Notes: generated from the sequence alone by a model not told the origin. A stretch of 64,000 nt of DNA from Pseudomonas sp. EpS/L25 (GCF_001512295.1 NZ_LNUP01000014.1:87857-151856); one strand, 5' to 3'. Positions 36,515 through 45,560 are shown, numbered from the stretch's first letter. Translations and numbers: made by a program.

Positions 36515-37788
36515 GCGACGCCCACCACCTGGGCTGGCCGGCGCCCGATCCCCAAGGCCATCAGCGCCGCCAGGATGCCGGTCAGCCCGGCCAGTACCAG
36601 GGCTTCCTGGTAGGAGCCGAAGTGTTCGCGCAGGGCGCCGGCGAGGAAGGCCGCACAGGCGGCACCGAGCATGTGGCCGCAGAACACCCAGCCGAACACC
36701 ACCGGGGCGGTCTTCTCGCCGAAGCTCTGGTTGGTCAGCTTGACCGTGGGCGGCACCGTGGCGATCCAGTCCAGGCCGTAGAAGATGCCGAACAGCAGTA
36801 GCTGCTCGGGGGCGAAGCCGGAGAACGGCAGGTAGATCAGCGAAAGGCCGCGCAGGCTGTAGTAGACGAACAGCAGGCGGCGCGGATCGTAACGGTCGGT
36901 CAGCCAGCCGGAGGCGGTGGTACCCACCAGATCGAAGATGCCCATCAGCGCGAGGATGCCGGCGGCCTGGACCTGGGACAGGCCATGGTCGTGGCCCATG
37001 GCGATGAAGTGGGTGCCGATCAGGCCATTGGTGGTGAAGCCACAGACGAAGAAGGTGAGGAACAACAGCCAGAAATCGCGCCGGCGGCTGGCCACGGCCA
37101 GGGTGCCGAGGGTCACGCGAAACAGATTGCCCGGCGCGGTGGCGGCCGGCGCCTGGTAGTCCGCCGGGGCGCCATGGGGCCGCAGGCCGACGTCCGCCGG
37201 TCGCTCCGGCAGCAGCCAGGCCACCAGCGGGATCAGGGCGGCGCTGGCCACGGCCACGGTCAGCACCACGGTCTGCCAGCCCTCGTGACTGGCGAGATGG
37301 GCCAGCAGCGGCAGGAATACCAGGTTGCCAGTGGCCGTGCTGGCCGCCAGCAGGCCCATCATCAGCCCGCGGCGGGCGACGAACCAGCGGTTGACGATGG
37401 CGGCGCCCAGCACCATGGCCACGCAACCGGTGCCCAGGCCGCTGAGCACGCCCCAGGTGGCTACCAGATGCCAGGGTTCGCGCATCAGGGTGCTCAGGGC
37501 GGTGGCCAGGCTGATCAGGGCGAGGCCGCCGAGCAGGGTGCGACGGATACCCAGGGTCTGCATCAGGGCGGCGGCGAAGGGCCCGACCAGGCCGTAGAGG
37601 AAGATGCCCACGGCGGCAGCGAAGGACACGCTCTCGCGGCTCCAGCCAAAGGTCTCCTGCAGCGGCAGGAGCAGCACGCCGGGCGTGGACCTCACCCCGG
37701 CCGAGACCAGCAGGGCGAAAAAGATCAATGCCAGGACGACGAAGACGTAGCGCTGGCCGAGGGCGGGAATTCTGGTCATGGCGATCAT
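36502..37788 (-). CDS. MFS transporter (oxalate/formate-antiporter or monocarboxylate type)
   Basis: A 428-residue, 12-helix transporter. The N-terminus has SAGVRSTPGVLLLPLQETFGWSRESVSFAAAVGIFLYGLVGP and WFVARRGLMMGLLAASTATGN, a pattern of MFS carriers for small carboxylates. It may take up or export an organic acid related to the sugar-acid pathway, but it is on the opposite strand with its own promoter region. Start could also be the ATG at 37779. The far side abuts the conserved LysR-SMR pair. Confidence 0.85.
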   Translation of the reverse strand: MIAMTRIPALGQRYVFVVLALIFFALLVSAGVRSTPGVLLLPLQETFGWSRESVSFAAAVGIFLYGLVGPFAAALMQTLGIRRTLLGGLALISLATALSTLMREPWHLVATWGVLSGLGTGCVAMVLGAAIVNRWFVARRGLMMGLLAASTATGNLVFLPLLAHLASHEGWQTVVLTVAVASAALIPLVAWLLPERPADVGLRPHGAPADYQAPAATAPGNLFRVTLGTLAVASRRRDFWLLFLTFFVCGFTTNGLIGTHFIAMGHDHGLSQVQAAGILALMGIFDLVGTTASGWLTDRYDPRRLLFVYYSLRGLSLIYLPFSGFAPEQLLLFGIFYGLDWIATVPPTVKLTNQSFGEKTAPVVFGWVFCGHMLGAACAAFLAGALREHFGSYQEALVLAGLTGILAALMALGIGRRPAQVVGVAQSA

Positions 37789-37912
37789 CGCAGGTCAGAG
37801 GGATGAACTGAGTATCGCAGCGGTCACGCCCTGGCGCTGGCCAAGCTGCCCCACGGATCTGGCCAGAATGTCGCTGTGGGCAGCGAGCGTAGCGAAGCCC
37901 GACAGGTCGGCC

Positions 37913-38797
37913 TCACCCGATCGCCCGCAACTCCTCCGCCAACCGCTGCGCCAGCCAACGCGCCGCCGGACCGGGTGCGGCGCTGCGGCGCCAGGCCAGC
38001 TCCACTACCAGCGCCGGCGGCACCCAGTCGCACTCCAGTTCGGCCAGCAGGCCCTGGTAGGAGGGATAGCGTGCCACATGCCGGGGCAGCCAGCCCCAGC
38101 CCAGGCCGCGCATCAGCAGTTCGGCCAGGAGGTAGAAGCTGTCGGCACGCCAGACTTGGGGCGCGATCTGCTCGCCGCCGGGATAGGCATTCTCCAGCGG
38201 CGCGATGAGCAATTGCCGATGGCGGGCCAGTTCACGCCGCCCTACCCCCCGCTGCCCCGCCAGGGGATGGCTGGCACTGCAGGCGGTGACCTGGGCGACG
38301 TCGCCCAACGCCTGGCGTTCCAGGGCCTGGGGCATGCGCTCATGGCGGAACAGCAGGCCAAGGTCGGCCTGGTTGGTCAGCAGCTTGCGCGCCACGTCAC
38401 CCTGGGCGCTGCTGGTGAGTTGGACTTCCAGATGAGGAAAGGCGGCGGCCAAGGCGTCCAGGGCATCCAGTACCGGCTGATAGGGCATGGCCTCGTCCAG
38501 CGCCAGGCGCAGCAGCGGCTCCTGCCCGGCGCAGAGGGCCTGGGCGCGGCTATCCAGACGTTGGCACTGGCGCAGCACCTCGCGCGCCTCCTCCAGCAGG
38601 GCGCGCCCGGCCGCGGTAATGACCGGGGTACGGCCATTGCTGCGCTCGAACAAGGCCACGCCCAGGTCGGTCTCCAACAGGGCAATGGCCGAGCTGATCG
38701 CTGACTGCGCACGCCCCAGGCGCCGGCCCATGGCCGAGAAGCTCGCGCCTTCGGCCACCCCGACGAAGATCTCCAGCTGCTCAAGATTCCACTGCAT
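37913..38797 (-). CDS. LysR-family regulator divergent from the SMR gene
   Basis: A 294-residue LTTR starting MQWNLEQLEIFVGVAEG; HTH region SFSAMGRRLGRAQSAISSAIALLETDLGVALFER. The start at 38797 was preferred over a 12-residue upstream extension. It is divergent from the emrE-like gene with a palindrome between them. The pair resembles, from memory, the P. aeruginosa genes that directly follow waaA, so the sugar-acid cluster seems inserted between. Confidence 0.9.
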   Translation of the reverse strand: MQWNLEQLEIFVGVAEGASFSAMGRRLGRAQSAISSAIALLETDLGVALFERSNGRTPVITAAGRALLEEAREVLRQCQRLDSRAQALCAGQEPLLRLALDEAMPYQPVLDALDALAAAFPHLEVQLTSSAQGDVARKLLTNQADLGLLFRHERMPQALERQALGDVAQVTACSASHPLAGQRGVGRRELARHRQLLIAPLENAYPGGEQIAPQVWRADSFYLLAELLMRGLGWGWLPRHVARYPSYQGLLAELECDWVPPALVVELAWRRSAAPGPAARWLAQRLAEELRAIG

Positions 38798-38814
38798 TAC
38801 CCATCTTCCTGAAA

Positions 38815-38838
38815 GATAGGTATTAACTTTCACCTATC
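38815..38838. promoter_or_regulatory. Candidate LysR operator in the lysR/emrE gap
   Basis: Perfect inverted arms GATAGGT (38815-38821) and ACCTATC (38832-38838), ten bases apart, lie in the 84-bp divergent promoter region. The position suits control of both genes by the LysR protein. Confidence 0.6.
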
Positions 38839-38881
38839 GAACGCTCGGGCACAATGGGCGCATTCGACAGGAGGACTCACC

Positions 38882-39214
38882 ATGACTGGATACATCTACC
38901 TGGCCATCGCCATCGCCGCCGAAGTCGTCGCCACCACCTCCATGAAGGCCATCGACGGCCTGAACAAGCCGCTGCCGCTGTTCCTGGTGATCGCCGGCTA
39001 TGCCCTCGCCTTCTGGATGCTGACCCTGGTGGTGCGCAGCATCCCGGTGGGCATCGCCTATGCCATCTGGGCCGGCCTGGGCATCGTGCTGGTGAGCATC
39101 GCCGCCGCCTACCTCTATGGCCAGAAGCTGGACCTGCCGGCCATGCTCGGCATGGGCCTGATCGTCACCGGGGTGGTGGTGATCCAGCTGTTTTCCGCCA
39201 GCACCGGGCATTGA
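38882..39214 (+). CDS. emrE: EmrE-type small multidrug resistance transporter
   Basis: A 110-residue, four-helix proton-coupled exporter of cationic compounds, active as an antiparallel dimer. All key EmrE residues are present at E. coli numbering: Tyr4, Glu14 (AIAAEVVAT), Tyr40, Tyr60 and Trp63 (AYAIWAGLG). The pattern favours the Qac (multidrug) rather than the guanidinium-exporting SugE subtype, though this is not proven. An AGGAGG-like site precedes the ATG. Probably controlled by the divergent LysR gene. Confidence 0.93.
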   Translation: MTGYIYLAIAIAAEVVATTSMKAIDGLNKPLPLFLVIAGYALAFWMLTLVVRSIPVGIAYAIWAGLGIVLVSIAAAYLYGQKLDLPAMLGMGLIVTGVVVIQLFSASTGH

Positions 39215-39239
39215 GACCAGGCACCAACGGACGCGGCGA

Positions 39240-39740
39240 TCACCAGAGTTCTGCCGCGTTGCGGACCGCGGTCTTGGAGGCCAGGGCGTTCAGCGCGATG
39301 CGATGCACCACCTCCAGCGGCGCGGTGCAGAGATCGCCGACAACGGTGACGGCCCGCCCCGCCGCGAGGGCGGCCAGGGTGGTGAAGGCGATGCAGTTCT
39401 GCGTCATCATGCCGCCGATGAGCAGTTCGTCGACGCCGTCCAGCCGGCTCGCCAGGGTCGTGCCCTGAAAGGCATCGGCGACCTCCTTGGTCACCACCGG
39501 CGCATCCGGCGCGGCGGCGAGGATGGCCGGGCGCAAGGCGCTGCCCGGACTGTCCAGGGCGAACAGGCCACTCGTGGCCGGGGACAGGTGCTGGATCAAG
39601 ACCACGGCATCGCCCGCCTGCCGGGCCTTGGCGATGGCCGCGACGATCCGCCGCTCGACGGCCTCCGCCTCCCACAGCGGCAGGGCGCCGCCGGGAAAAT
39701 AGTCGTTCTGGATATCGACGATCACTAGGGCACGGCTCAT
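39240..39740 (-). CDS. Isochorismatase-family cysteine hydrolase
   Basis: A 166-residue cytosolic hydrolase with the family triad Asp9 (VIVDIQNDYF), Lys85 (VVTKEVADAF) and Cys116 (MMTQNCIAFT), followed by the AL-AAGR-VTVVGDLC block. Nicotinamidases, N-carbamoylsarcosine amidases and ureidoacrylate hydrolases share this fold; the metal-binding DxHxxxH set of nicotinamidases is not apparent. Divergent from a GlxA-type AraC regulator, its likely controller. Substrate unknown. Confidence 0.88.
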   Translation of the reverse strand: MSRALVIVDIQNDYFPGGALPLWEAEAVERRIVAAIAKARQAGDAVVLIQHLSPATSGLFALDSPGSALRPAILAAAPDAPVVTKEVADAFQGTTLASRLDGVDELLIGGMMTQNCIAFTTLAALAAGRAVTVVGDLCTAPLEVVHRIALNALASKTAVRNAAELW

Positions 39741-39851
39741 GCTGGACTCCTTTGGTGCCAGGCGCGGACTGGTCTGGATGAGCGCCATGGTGCCATCCGG
39801 TCGAGGCCTGCCAGCAGGGCGCAACGCGACAATCAAGGTAGAAATCGGGCA

Positions 39852-40796
39852 ATGCACATCGCCATCCTCGCCTATCCCGGCATCAGTCCCTTTCTGCTCT
39901 CGACGCCCCTGGCGGTCTTTGGCGAACCCTTTCTCGAGGCGGGCCATCAGCTGTCGGTCTGCGCGAATCCGGGCCAGTTGGGCGGCATCGGCGGTCTCGC
40001 CCTGACGACCCACTGGCCGCTGGCGCGGGCGCACGAGGCCGACGTGGTCATCCTGCCCGGCTGGCGGGATGCGGACGAGCCGGTCAGCGCGGACCTGCTC
40101 GAGGTCCTGAGCGAAGCCGCCGCCCGCGGCGCCCTGGTGGTCGGCCTCTGCCTGGGCGCCTTCGGCCTGGCGGCGGCCGGCTTGCTGCAGGGGCGGCGCG
40201 CCACCACCCATTGGCGCCACACCGAGGCCTTCGCCCGGCGCCATCCCGACATCCAGGTGGAAGCCGACGCCCTGTTCGTCGACGAAGGGGCGGTGTTGAC
40301 CTCCGCCGGTCTCGCGGCGGGCCTCGACTGCTGCCTGCACCTGCTGGGCCGGCTGATGGGGACTGGCGAGGCCAATCGCGTGGCCCGCCATCTGGTCGCC
40401 GCGCCGCAACGCGCCGGTACCCAGGCGCAACTGCTCAAGCAACCGACACTGGGGTCGTCCGGCGCGCGCCGTCTCAGCGAGGCACTCGAGGCCTTGCGCG
40501 CCGATCCGCGGTACTCGCCCTCGCTGGACGAACTGGCCGCGCACGTCGGCATGAGTCGGCGCAACCTGTCGCGTCATCTTCGCGAAAGAACCGGGGGCGG
40601 TCTCAAGGATTGGCTCAGACGGATGCGGGTCGCCCAGGCCCAGGCGCAACTCGCGGCGGGCGCGCGCGGCCTGGAGAGTATCGCCAGTCGCTGCGGCTTC
40701 GCCGATGCCCACGCCCTGCGCGCGGCGTTCCGGACCGAACTGGGCCTGACGCCCATGCAATGGCTGGCCCAGCAACCGCCGGGCAGCCGAGAGTGA
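39852..40796 (+). CDS. GlxA-type transcriptional regulator (DJ-1/PfpI plus AraC HTH)
   Basis: A 314-residue protein with an N-terminal DJ-1/PfpI-like sensor domain (about 1-190; elbow GLCLGAFGLA with Cys100) and C-terminal AraC double HTH (about 215-310; LDELAAHVGMSRRNLSRHLRERTG and IASRCGFADAHALRAAFR). Such regulators often sense amines or amides and control adjacent hydrolases. The divergent isochorismatase-family gene is the obvious target. Two direct TGGTGCCA repeats (39753-39760, 39788-39795) in the gap are candidate half-sites. Confidence 0.9.
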   Translation: MHIAILAYPGISPFLLSTPLAVFGEPFLEAGHQLSVCANPGQLGGIGGLALTTHWPLARAHEADVVILPGWRDADEPVSADLLEVLSEAAARGALVVGLCLGAFGLAAAGLLQGRRATTHWRHTEAFARRHPDIQVEADALFVDEGAVLTSAGLAAGLDCCLHLLGRLMGTGEANRVARHLVAAPQRAGTQAQLLKQPTLGSSGARRLSEALEALRADPRYSPSLDELAAHVGMSRRNLSRHLRERTGGGLKDWLRRMRVAQAQAQLAAGARGLESIASRCGFADAHALRAAFRTELGLTPMQWLAQQPPGSRE

Positions 40797-40884
40797 TAGG
40801 CCACCGACCGGCACCGGCAGGGTCAGATGACCGCCCTAATATGTAAGAATCCCCTCTTTAAGCTTCCAACGCAGCAGGCCGTTC

Positions 40885-42060
40885 ATGTCCCAACCCTGGT
40901 CCACCGATATCCTCATCGTCGGCGGCGGCGTCGCCGGCCTCTGGCTCAACGCCCGCCTCAGGCGCGCCGGCTACGCCACCGTGCTGGTGGAGAGCGGCGC
41001 CCTGGGTGGCGGCCAGAGCGGCAAGTCCCAGGGCATCATCCACGGCGGCACCAAGTACGCCCTGACCGGCATGCTCACCGGCGCCTCCGAGGCCATCGCC
41101 GACATGCCGCGGCGCTGGCGCGAGAGCCTGGCCGGTAGTGGCGAGCTGGATCTCTCCGGCGTGCGCCTGCTCTCCGAGGCCCACTACCTCTGGTCGCCCG
41201 GCAGCCTGGCCGGCAATCTCACCAGCTTCTTCGCCAGCAAGGCGGTGCGCGGTCGGGTGGATGCGGTCAAGGGCGACGAACTACCCCCGGCCCTGCGCGA
41301 CCGCGCCTTCAAGGGCAAGGTCTATCGCCTGGCCGAACTGGTGCTGGACGTGCCCAGCCTGGTCAAGCGCCTGGCCGAGCTGGCCGGCGACAGCCTGCTG
41401 GCTGGGCGTGATCTCCAGCCGCTGCGCGAAGATGGCGAGTTGACCGGCCTGGTGGTGGATGGCCAGCCGATCCGCGCGCGGCGCATCGTGCTCACCGCCG
41501 GCGCCGGCATGGCCGATCTGCTCCAGGCGCTGCATCTCGAACAACCGGCCATGCAGCGCCGGCCGCTGCACATGGTGGTGGTCAAGGGGCCCATGCTCAA
41601 ACCCCTCTACGCCCACTGCCTGGGCGGTGGCCCCAAGCCGCGTGTGACCATCACCAGCCACCCTGCTGCCGACGGCCAGTGGCTGTGGTACCTGGGTGGC
41701 GACCTGGCCGAAGCCGAGGGCGTAGCGCGCGAACCCCAGGCGCAGATCGCCGCGGCGCGGGACGAATTGCAGCGCCTGCTACCCTGGATCGACTTCGCTG
41801 GTGCCCAGTGGGCGACCCTGCGGGTGGACCGCGCCGAGCCAGCGCAATCCGGGCTGGTACGGCCGGACAACGCCTTCCTCGCCGAGGAAGGCCGTCTGCT
41901 GGTGGGCTGGCCGACCAAGCTGGCGCTGTCACCGGACCTGGCCGACCGCGTCCTGGCCAATCTCGACCGCGACGGCATCGCCCCCGGGCGGCATCCTGCC
42001 TTGCCCGTCCATCCGCAACCGCCGGTGGCGGCGCCCTTCTGGGAGGAGCTGCTGCCATGA
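40885..42060 (+). CDS. FAD-dependent oxidoreductase (DAO-like)
   Basis: A 391-residue flavoprotein. The FAD-binding dinucleotide fold is at the N-terminus (ILIVGGGVAGLWLNARLRRAG, about 10-30), with a second conserved stretch QSGKSQGIIHGGTKYAL as in D-amino acid/glycerol-3-phosphate oxidase-like proteins. Substrate unknown. The stop overlaps the start of the aldo/keto reductase gene (ATGA). The pair is, as I recall, conserved after waaA-lysR-emrE in P. aeruginosa. Confidence 0.88.
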   Translation: MSQPWSTDILIVGGGVAGLWLNARLRRAGYATVLVESGALGGGQSGKSQGIIHGGTKYALTGMLTGASEAIADMPRRWRESLAGSGELDLSGVRLLSEAHYLWSPGSLAGNLTSFFASKAVRGRVDAVKGDELPPALRDRAFKGKVYRLAELVLDVPSLVKRLAELAGDSLLAGRDLQPLREDGELTGLVVDGQPIRARRIVLTAGAGMADLLQALHLEQPAMQRRPLHMVVVKGPMLKPLYAHCLGGGPKPRVTITSHPAADGQWLWYLGGDLAEAEGVAREPQAQIAAARDELQRLLPWIDFAGAQWATLRVDRAEPAQSGLVRPDNAFLAEEGRLLVGWPTKLALSPDLADRVLANLDRDGIAPGRHPALPVHPQPPVAAPFWEELLP

Positions 42061-42872
42061 GCCTGCGCGATCTGCATGGTCTGCACCGTCCGCTGGGCAG
42101 CACCGGTCTGACGATTTCCCCCCTGGGCCTGGGCACGGTCAAGTTCGGCCGTGACCAGGGCGTGAAGTACCCCAACGGCTTCACCATCCCCGACGACCGC
42201 AGCGCCGCCGATCTGCTCAGCCTGGCCCGCGAGCTGGGCATCAACCTGCTGGACACCGCCCCGGCCTATGGCCGTAGCGAAGAACGCCTCGGTCCGCTCT
42301 TGCGCGGCCAGCGCCAGCATTGGGTGATCGCCAGCAAGGTCGGCGAGGAGTTCGACAATGGTCTTTCCAGCTTCGATTTCAGCCCGGCCCACACCCGCCG
42401 CTCGGTGGAGCGCAGCCTGCAGCGCCTGGAAACCGATTGGCTGGACCTGGTGCTGGTGCATTCCGACGGCAACGACCTGGCTATCCTCGAAGAGAGCGGC
42501 TGCTACGAAACCCTGGCCGAGCTCAAGCGCGAGGGATTGATCCGCGCCTTCGGCTTTTCCGGCAAGACCGTGGCCGGTGGCCTAAAGGCGCTGGAGAGCG
42601 GTGATTGCGCCATGGTCACCTTCAACCTCAACGAAGACGCCGAGCTCCCGGTGATCCAGGCCGCCGCTGCAGCGGGCAAGGGCATCCTGATCAAGAAGGC
42701 GCTGGCCAGCGGTCACGCCGTGCTGGGCGCCGGCCAGGACCCGGTGCGGGCCAGCTTTGCCAAGGTGTTCGGCGAGCCCGGAGTGAGCGGTGCGATAGTC
42801 GGCACTATCGATCCCCTGCACCTGTCACATAATGTCAGTACCCTGGCCGAAGTGATCACCGCTCGGCTCTGA
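42057..42872 (+). CDS. Aldo/keto reductase
   Basis: A 271-residue NADPH-dependent reductase of the AKR superfamily (TIM barrel). Tetrad candidates: Asp and Tyr in NLLDTAPAYGRSEERLG, Lys in WVIASKVGEE and His in LVLVHSDGND. It begins in a four-base overlap with the FAD oxidoreductase, so both are translationally coupled and may act in one redox pathway. Substrate unknown. Confidence 0.9.
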   Translation: MSLRDLHGLHRPLGSTGLTISPLGLGTVKFGRDQGVKYPNGFTIPDDRSAADLLSLARELGINLLDTAPAYGRSEERLGPLLRGQRQHWVIASKVGEEFDNGLSSFDFSPAHTRRSVERSLQRLETDWLDLVLVHSDGNDLAILEESGCYETLAELKREGLIRAFGFSGKTVAGGLKALESGDCAMVTFNLNEDAELPVIQAAAAAGKGILIKKALASGHAVLGAGQDPVRASFAKVFGEPGVSGAIVGTIDPLHLSHNVSTLAEVITARL

Positions 42873-42970
42873 TCCAGAGCGTTTCGCTGATCCTGCGCAC
42901 CTGCCCGCTGGACGACCTCCCGGCCGCCCAGGGTAGTGCGTCTCTGGCATACAACAAACAGGAGTCGGCC

Positions 42971-43867
42971 ATGCCCCAGCTCATCGCCCGCCACAACCCC
43001 AAGGCGTTCAAGACCCTGCCCCTGACGGTGGAAGCCAATCACGACGGCCTCACCTACCAGGCCCTTGGCCAGCCCCTGAATTTCAGCGAGATGCTGGAGC
43101 GGCGCAAACCCATCGAGATCGACGACGCCCAGCACTTCAGCGTCAAGCTCGCCAACCTGGGCGTCTCGGTACGGCTGACGCTGAACTGGCAGGGCCAGGA
43201 TCACTGGCTGCTGGTGCGCCAGCGTCGGCCCGACCGCGGCGACGTGGTACTCAAGCTGATCTCCGGTTATATCCCCGCCCACGAACTGGCCCTGCCGCTG
43301 CTCACCGCCGTGCAGGAAGTGGCCGAGGAATGCCTGATCGAGACGCCGCGTGGCTGGCTGGCCGGACGCTTCGCCGACACCTGGCTGCCGACCCCCTATG
43401 CCCCCGCCCTGCCCTATCGCGAGGACGTGGCCTTCCGCCTGACCCCGCGCTCCGGCGCGGCGCGTCCGGTGCGCTGCGGCAGCCTGGCACTGCTGGAGCG
43501 GCCGCGTGCCTATGTGCACACCCCCACCGCCTCGCTGCAGCTGGTCTATGACCTGCTGCTGGAGTTGCCCAGGGAGTGCAAGGCGCCGAGCCTGTTCCAC
43601 GTCGATGAGAAGATCGAGAACGGCCAGCTGCTGGCCCGTCTGGCGCGCCAGCGCCCGGACCTCTATCTGGTCGCCCTGGACGACGGCAAGCCCACCGGCG
43701 AGCTCTACACCCTGTCCGCCGGGCAACGCCTGCCGGTGTCGACCCGCGGCCTCTGGCTGGCGGAAAGCTTCGCCCGCCAGGACGGCTGGCTGGTCCACGA
43801 CAGCCGGGTACGCTGGCGCGACTGGCTGGAGCGCATGGCGCCGCAGAGCGCTCTACAACGGGCCTAG
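42971..43867 (+). CDS. Conserved hypothetical protein with a degenerate Nudix-like motif
   Basis: A 298-residue cytosolic protein I do not recognise by function. Residues from about 98 read GYIPAHELALPL, then QEVAEECLI. This resembles a Nudix box (GX5E followed by REUXEEXGU) in which Arg is Gln, Gly is Leu and the spacer is two residues longer. Flanking text (LVRQRRPDRGDVVLKLISGYI before; CLIETPRGWLAGRF after) also fits a Nudix fold. The acidic metal residues survive, so activity is possible. A GGAG site precedes the ATG. Confidence 0.75.
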   Translation: MPQLIARHNPKAFKTLPLTVEANHDGLTYQALGQPLNFSEMLERRKPIEIDDAQHFSVKLANLGVSVRLTLNWQGQDHWLLVRQRRPDRGDVVLKLISGYIPAHELALPLLTAVQEVAEECLIETPRGWLAGRFADTWLPTPYAPALPYREDVAFRLTPRSGAARPVRCGSLALLERPRAYVHTPTASLQLVYDLLLELPRECKAPSLFHVDEKIENGQLLARLARQRPDLYLVALDDGKPTGELYTLSAGQRLPVSTRGLWLAESFARQDGWLVHDSRVRWRDWLERMAPQSALQRA

Positions 43868-43871
43868 ATCG

Positions 43872-44615
43872 CTAGTCTCCGCCGGCACGGCGCTCCCCTA
43901 CCGTGCCGCCGGCCGCGGCCTGGACCCGACCGGCTAGCCGGGAAAAGGGCAGCGTCTGGATCCACACCGTGCCGTGGCCGCTCAGGGTGGCCAGCACCAG
44001 GCCTTCGCCGCCGAACAGCATGCTGCGCAGGCCGCCAGCCAGCTTGATGTTGTAGTCGACGCCATTGGTGAAGCCCACCAGGCAACCGGTGTCCAGGCGC
44101 AGGGTCTCGCCCTTGAGCTCCTTGCAGATCACCGTGCCGCCGGCATGCACGAAGGCCATGCCGTCACCTTCCAGCCGTTGCAGGATGAAGCCTTCGCCAC
44201 CGAAGAAACCGGCGCCCAGGCGGCGGGTGAAGGCCACGCCGAGGCGGGTGCCCTTGGCCGCGCAGAGAAAGGAATCGCGCTGGCAGAACAGGGTACCGCC
44301 CAGGGCGGCGAGGTCCAGAGGCACCACCTGCCCCGGATAGGGCGCGGCGAAGGCGACGTGGCGCTTCTCCCGGCCCTGGTTGGTGAAGTGGGTCATGAAC
44401 AGCGACTCGCCACCGAGCATGCGCTTGCCGGCGCCCCAGAGTTTGCCGAGCAAGCCGGCTGAGCCGTCGCCCATGCGTGCGGTGAACTCGATGTCGGCCT
44501 CCATGTAGGTCATGGTACCGGCCTCGGCGATCACCGTCTCGCCGGGATCGAGGCCGATCTCCACCGCCTGCAGGGATTCACCGAGGATGCGATGGTCGAG
44601 GATATGGCTGGCCAT
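43872..44615 (-). CDS. AIM24/TIGR00266 family protein
   Basis: A 247-residue protein of the AIM24 (DUF124) beta-rich fold, function unknown in bacteria. Seen: glycine-rich repeats such as [16 protein letters not shown] and [17 protein letters not shown], and LSLD-like [21 protein letters not shown] near the N-terminus. The ATG at 44615 gives [11 protein letters not shown]. It is convergent with the Nudix-like gene (four bases between) and its 5' side opens onto the repeat-filled gap. Confidence 0.88.
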   Translation of the reverse strand: MASHILDHRILGESLQAVEIGLDPGETVIAEAGTMTYMEADIEFTARMGDGSAGLLGKLWGAGKRMLGGESLFMTHFTNQGREKRHVAFAAPYPGQVVPLDLAALGGTLFCQRDSFLCAAKGTRLGVAFTRRLGAGFFGGEGFILQRLEGDGMAFVHAGGTVICKELKGETLRLDTGCLVGFTNGVDYNIKLAGGLRSMLFGGEGLVLATLSGHGTVWIQTLPFSRLAGRVQAAAGGTVGERRAGGD

Positions 44616-44678
44616 GAAGAACTCCTGGATGGCAGAGAATACATCCAGCCTACCAGCGCTGGAGCACAAGGTTGGGTC

Positions 44679-45205
44679 CGTAGCGTGGAGAACGGCGTAG
44701 CCTTTTCTGCCCGTTGGAAGCCGAACGCCAAGAGCATCGCGCCCGTGGGCCGCTCCTACGTACCGGTCTCTTGGAGGAGCAACTGTCTTATCGCTATGGG
44801 GATAACCTCACGTAGCGTGGAAAACGGCGCAGCCTTTTCCACTGGAGACTTGGTGGCGAGGACGCCCTCACCCCAACCCTCTCCCGAGGGAGAGGAGGCT
44901 ATCCGAGCAGGCGTTCAGTTTCATCAGCCACGGCAAAGATCACGTCAAACCGGCGTGCCTCTTCCTGTAGGAGCAACTGTCTTATCGCCTGAGTCACTGA
45001 AGACGAGCGTCCGCCCCAAGCGCCCCCTCTCCCTTCGGGAGAGGGCTGGGGTAAGGGAATCCTTCGCGGCGAACTCACCCGTGGAAAAGGCTGCGCCGTT
45101 TTCCACACTACGACCTGTAGGAGCGGCCCATGGCCGCGATTGGCCTAGCGCCGCTAAACATGCCCCCCCTCACTCGGCTCTCTCCCTCCGGGAGAGGAGG
45201 AGCTC
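44679..45205. repeat. Mosaic of short dispersed repeats filling a 636-bp gap
   Basis: Within 44616-45251 I find three GTAGCGTGGA[A/G]AACGGCG hairpin repeats (44679-44710, 44811-44842, inverted 45079-45112), two REP units (44736-44760, 45115-45140) and two copies of GGAGCAACTGTCTTATCGC (44776-44794, 44969-44987). There are also three CTCTCCC-type inverted repeats (about 44868-44902, 45022-45060, 45163-45205). No gene is supportable here; one long ORF crosses it but is composed of repeats. Confidence 0.8.
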
Positions 45206-45251
45206 AACTCCGCAGGTTAGGCTGAGCGCAGCCAAGCCCAACACAACTCAT

Positions 45252-45560
45252 TCAAACATCCCGTACCTCACCGGCAAAACGCGCCAGTCGCTGGCGCAGT
45301 CGCTGGTTCTCGCGGCGCAGCTCTTCCACCTCATCCAACAGGTGCAGGGCCAGGGCGGTCGCGGCCCAGTCCAGTTCCAGTTCGCGTCTCAGGCGCACGG
45401 CGCGACGGGCGCGGTGCAGGGCGCCGGTGTCGAAGTGCCATTCGGCCGGACGCTTGCCGCGTTGCGGTGCCAGGATGCCGTGCTCGACGATCTCCATCAC
45501 CACGGGCTCGCTCACCTCGCAGAGCACGCAGAATTCCTGCAGGACGATCAGACTGCTCAT
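45252..45560 (-). CDS. cbpM: Chaperone modulator CbpM
   Basis: A 102-residue inhibitor of the DnaJ-like co-chaperone CbpA. It has a MerR-like N-terminal helical domain ([25 protein letters not shown]) and a C-terminal coiled coil ([21 protein letters not shown]). The ATG overlaps the cbpA stop by four bases. Start at 45560 chosen for this overlap and family length. Confidence 0.93.
   Translation of the reverse strand: MSSLIVLQEFCVLCEVSEPVVMEIVEHGILAPQRGKRPAEWHFDTGALHRARRAVRLRRELELDWAATALALHLLDEVEELRRENQRLRQRLARFAGEVRDV

Noticed and set aside
37845-37884. GCTGCCCCAC/GTGGGCAGC inverted repeat before the LysR end as a terminator
   Set aside because: The loop is over 20 bases and there is no T-tract; too weak to call.
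44679-45140. CRISPR array suggested by the repeated units
   Set aside because: Units differ in type, orientation and spacing, and no cas genes are present.
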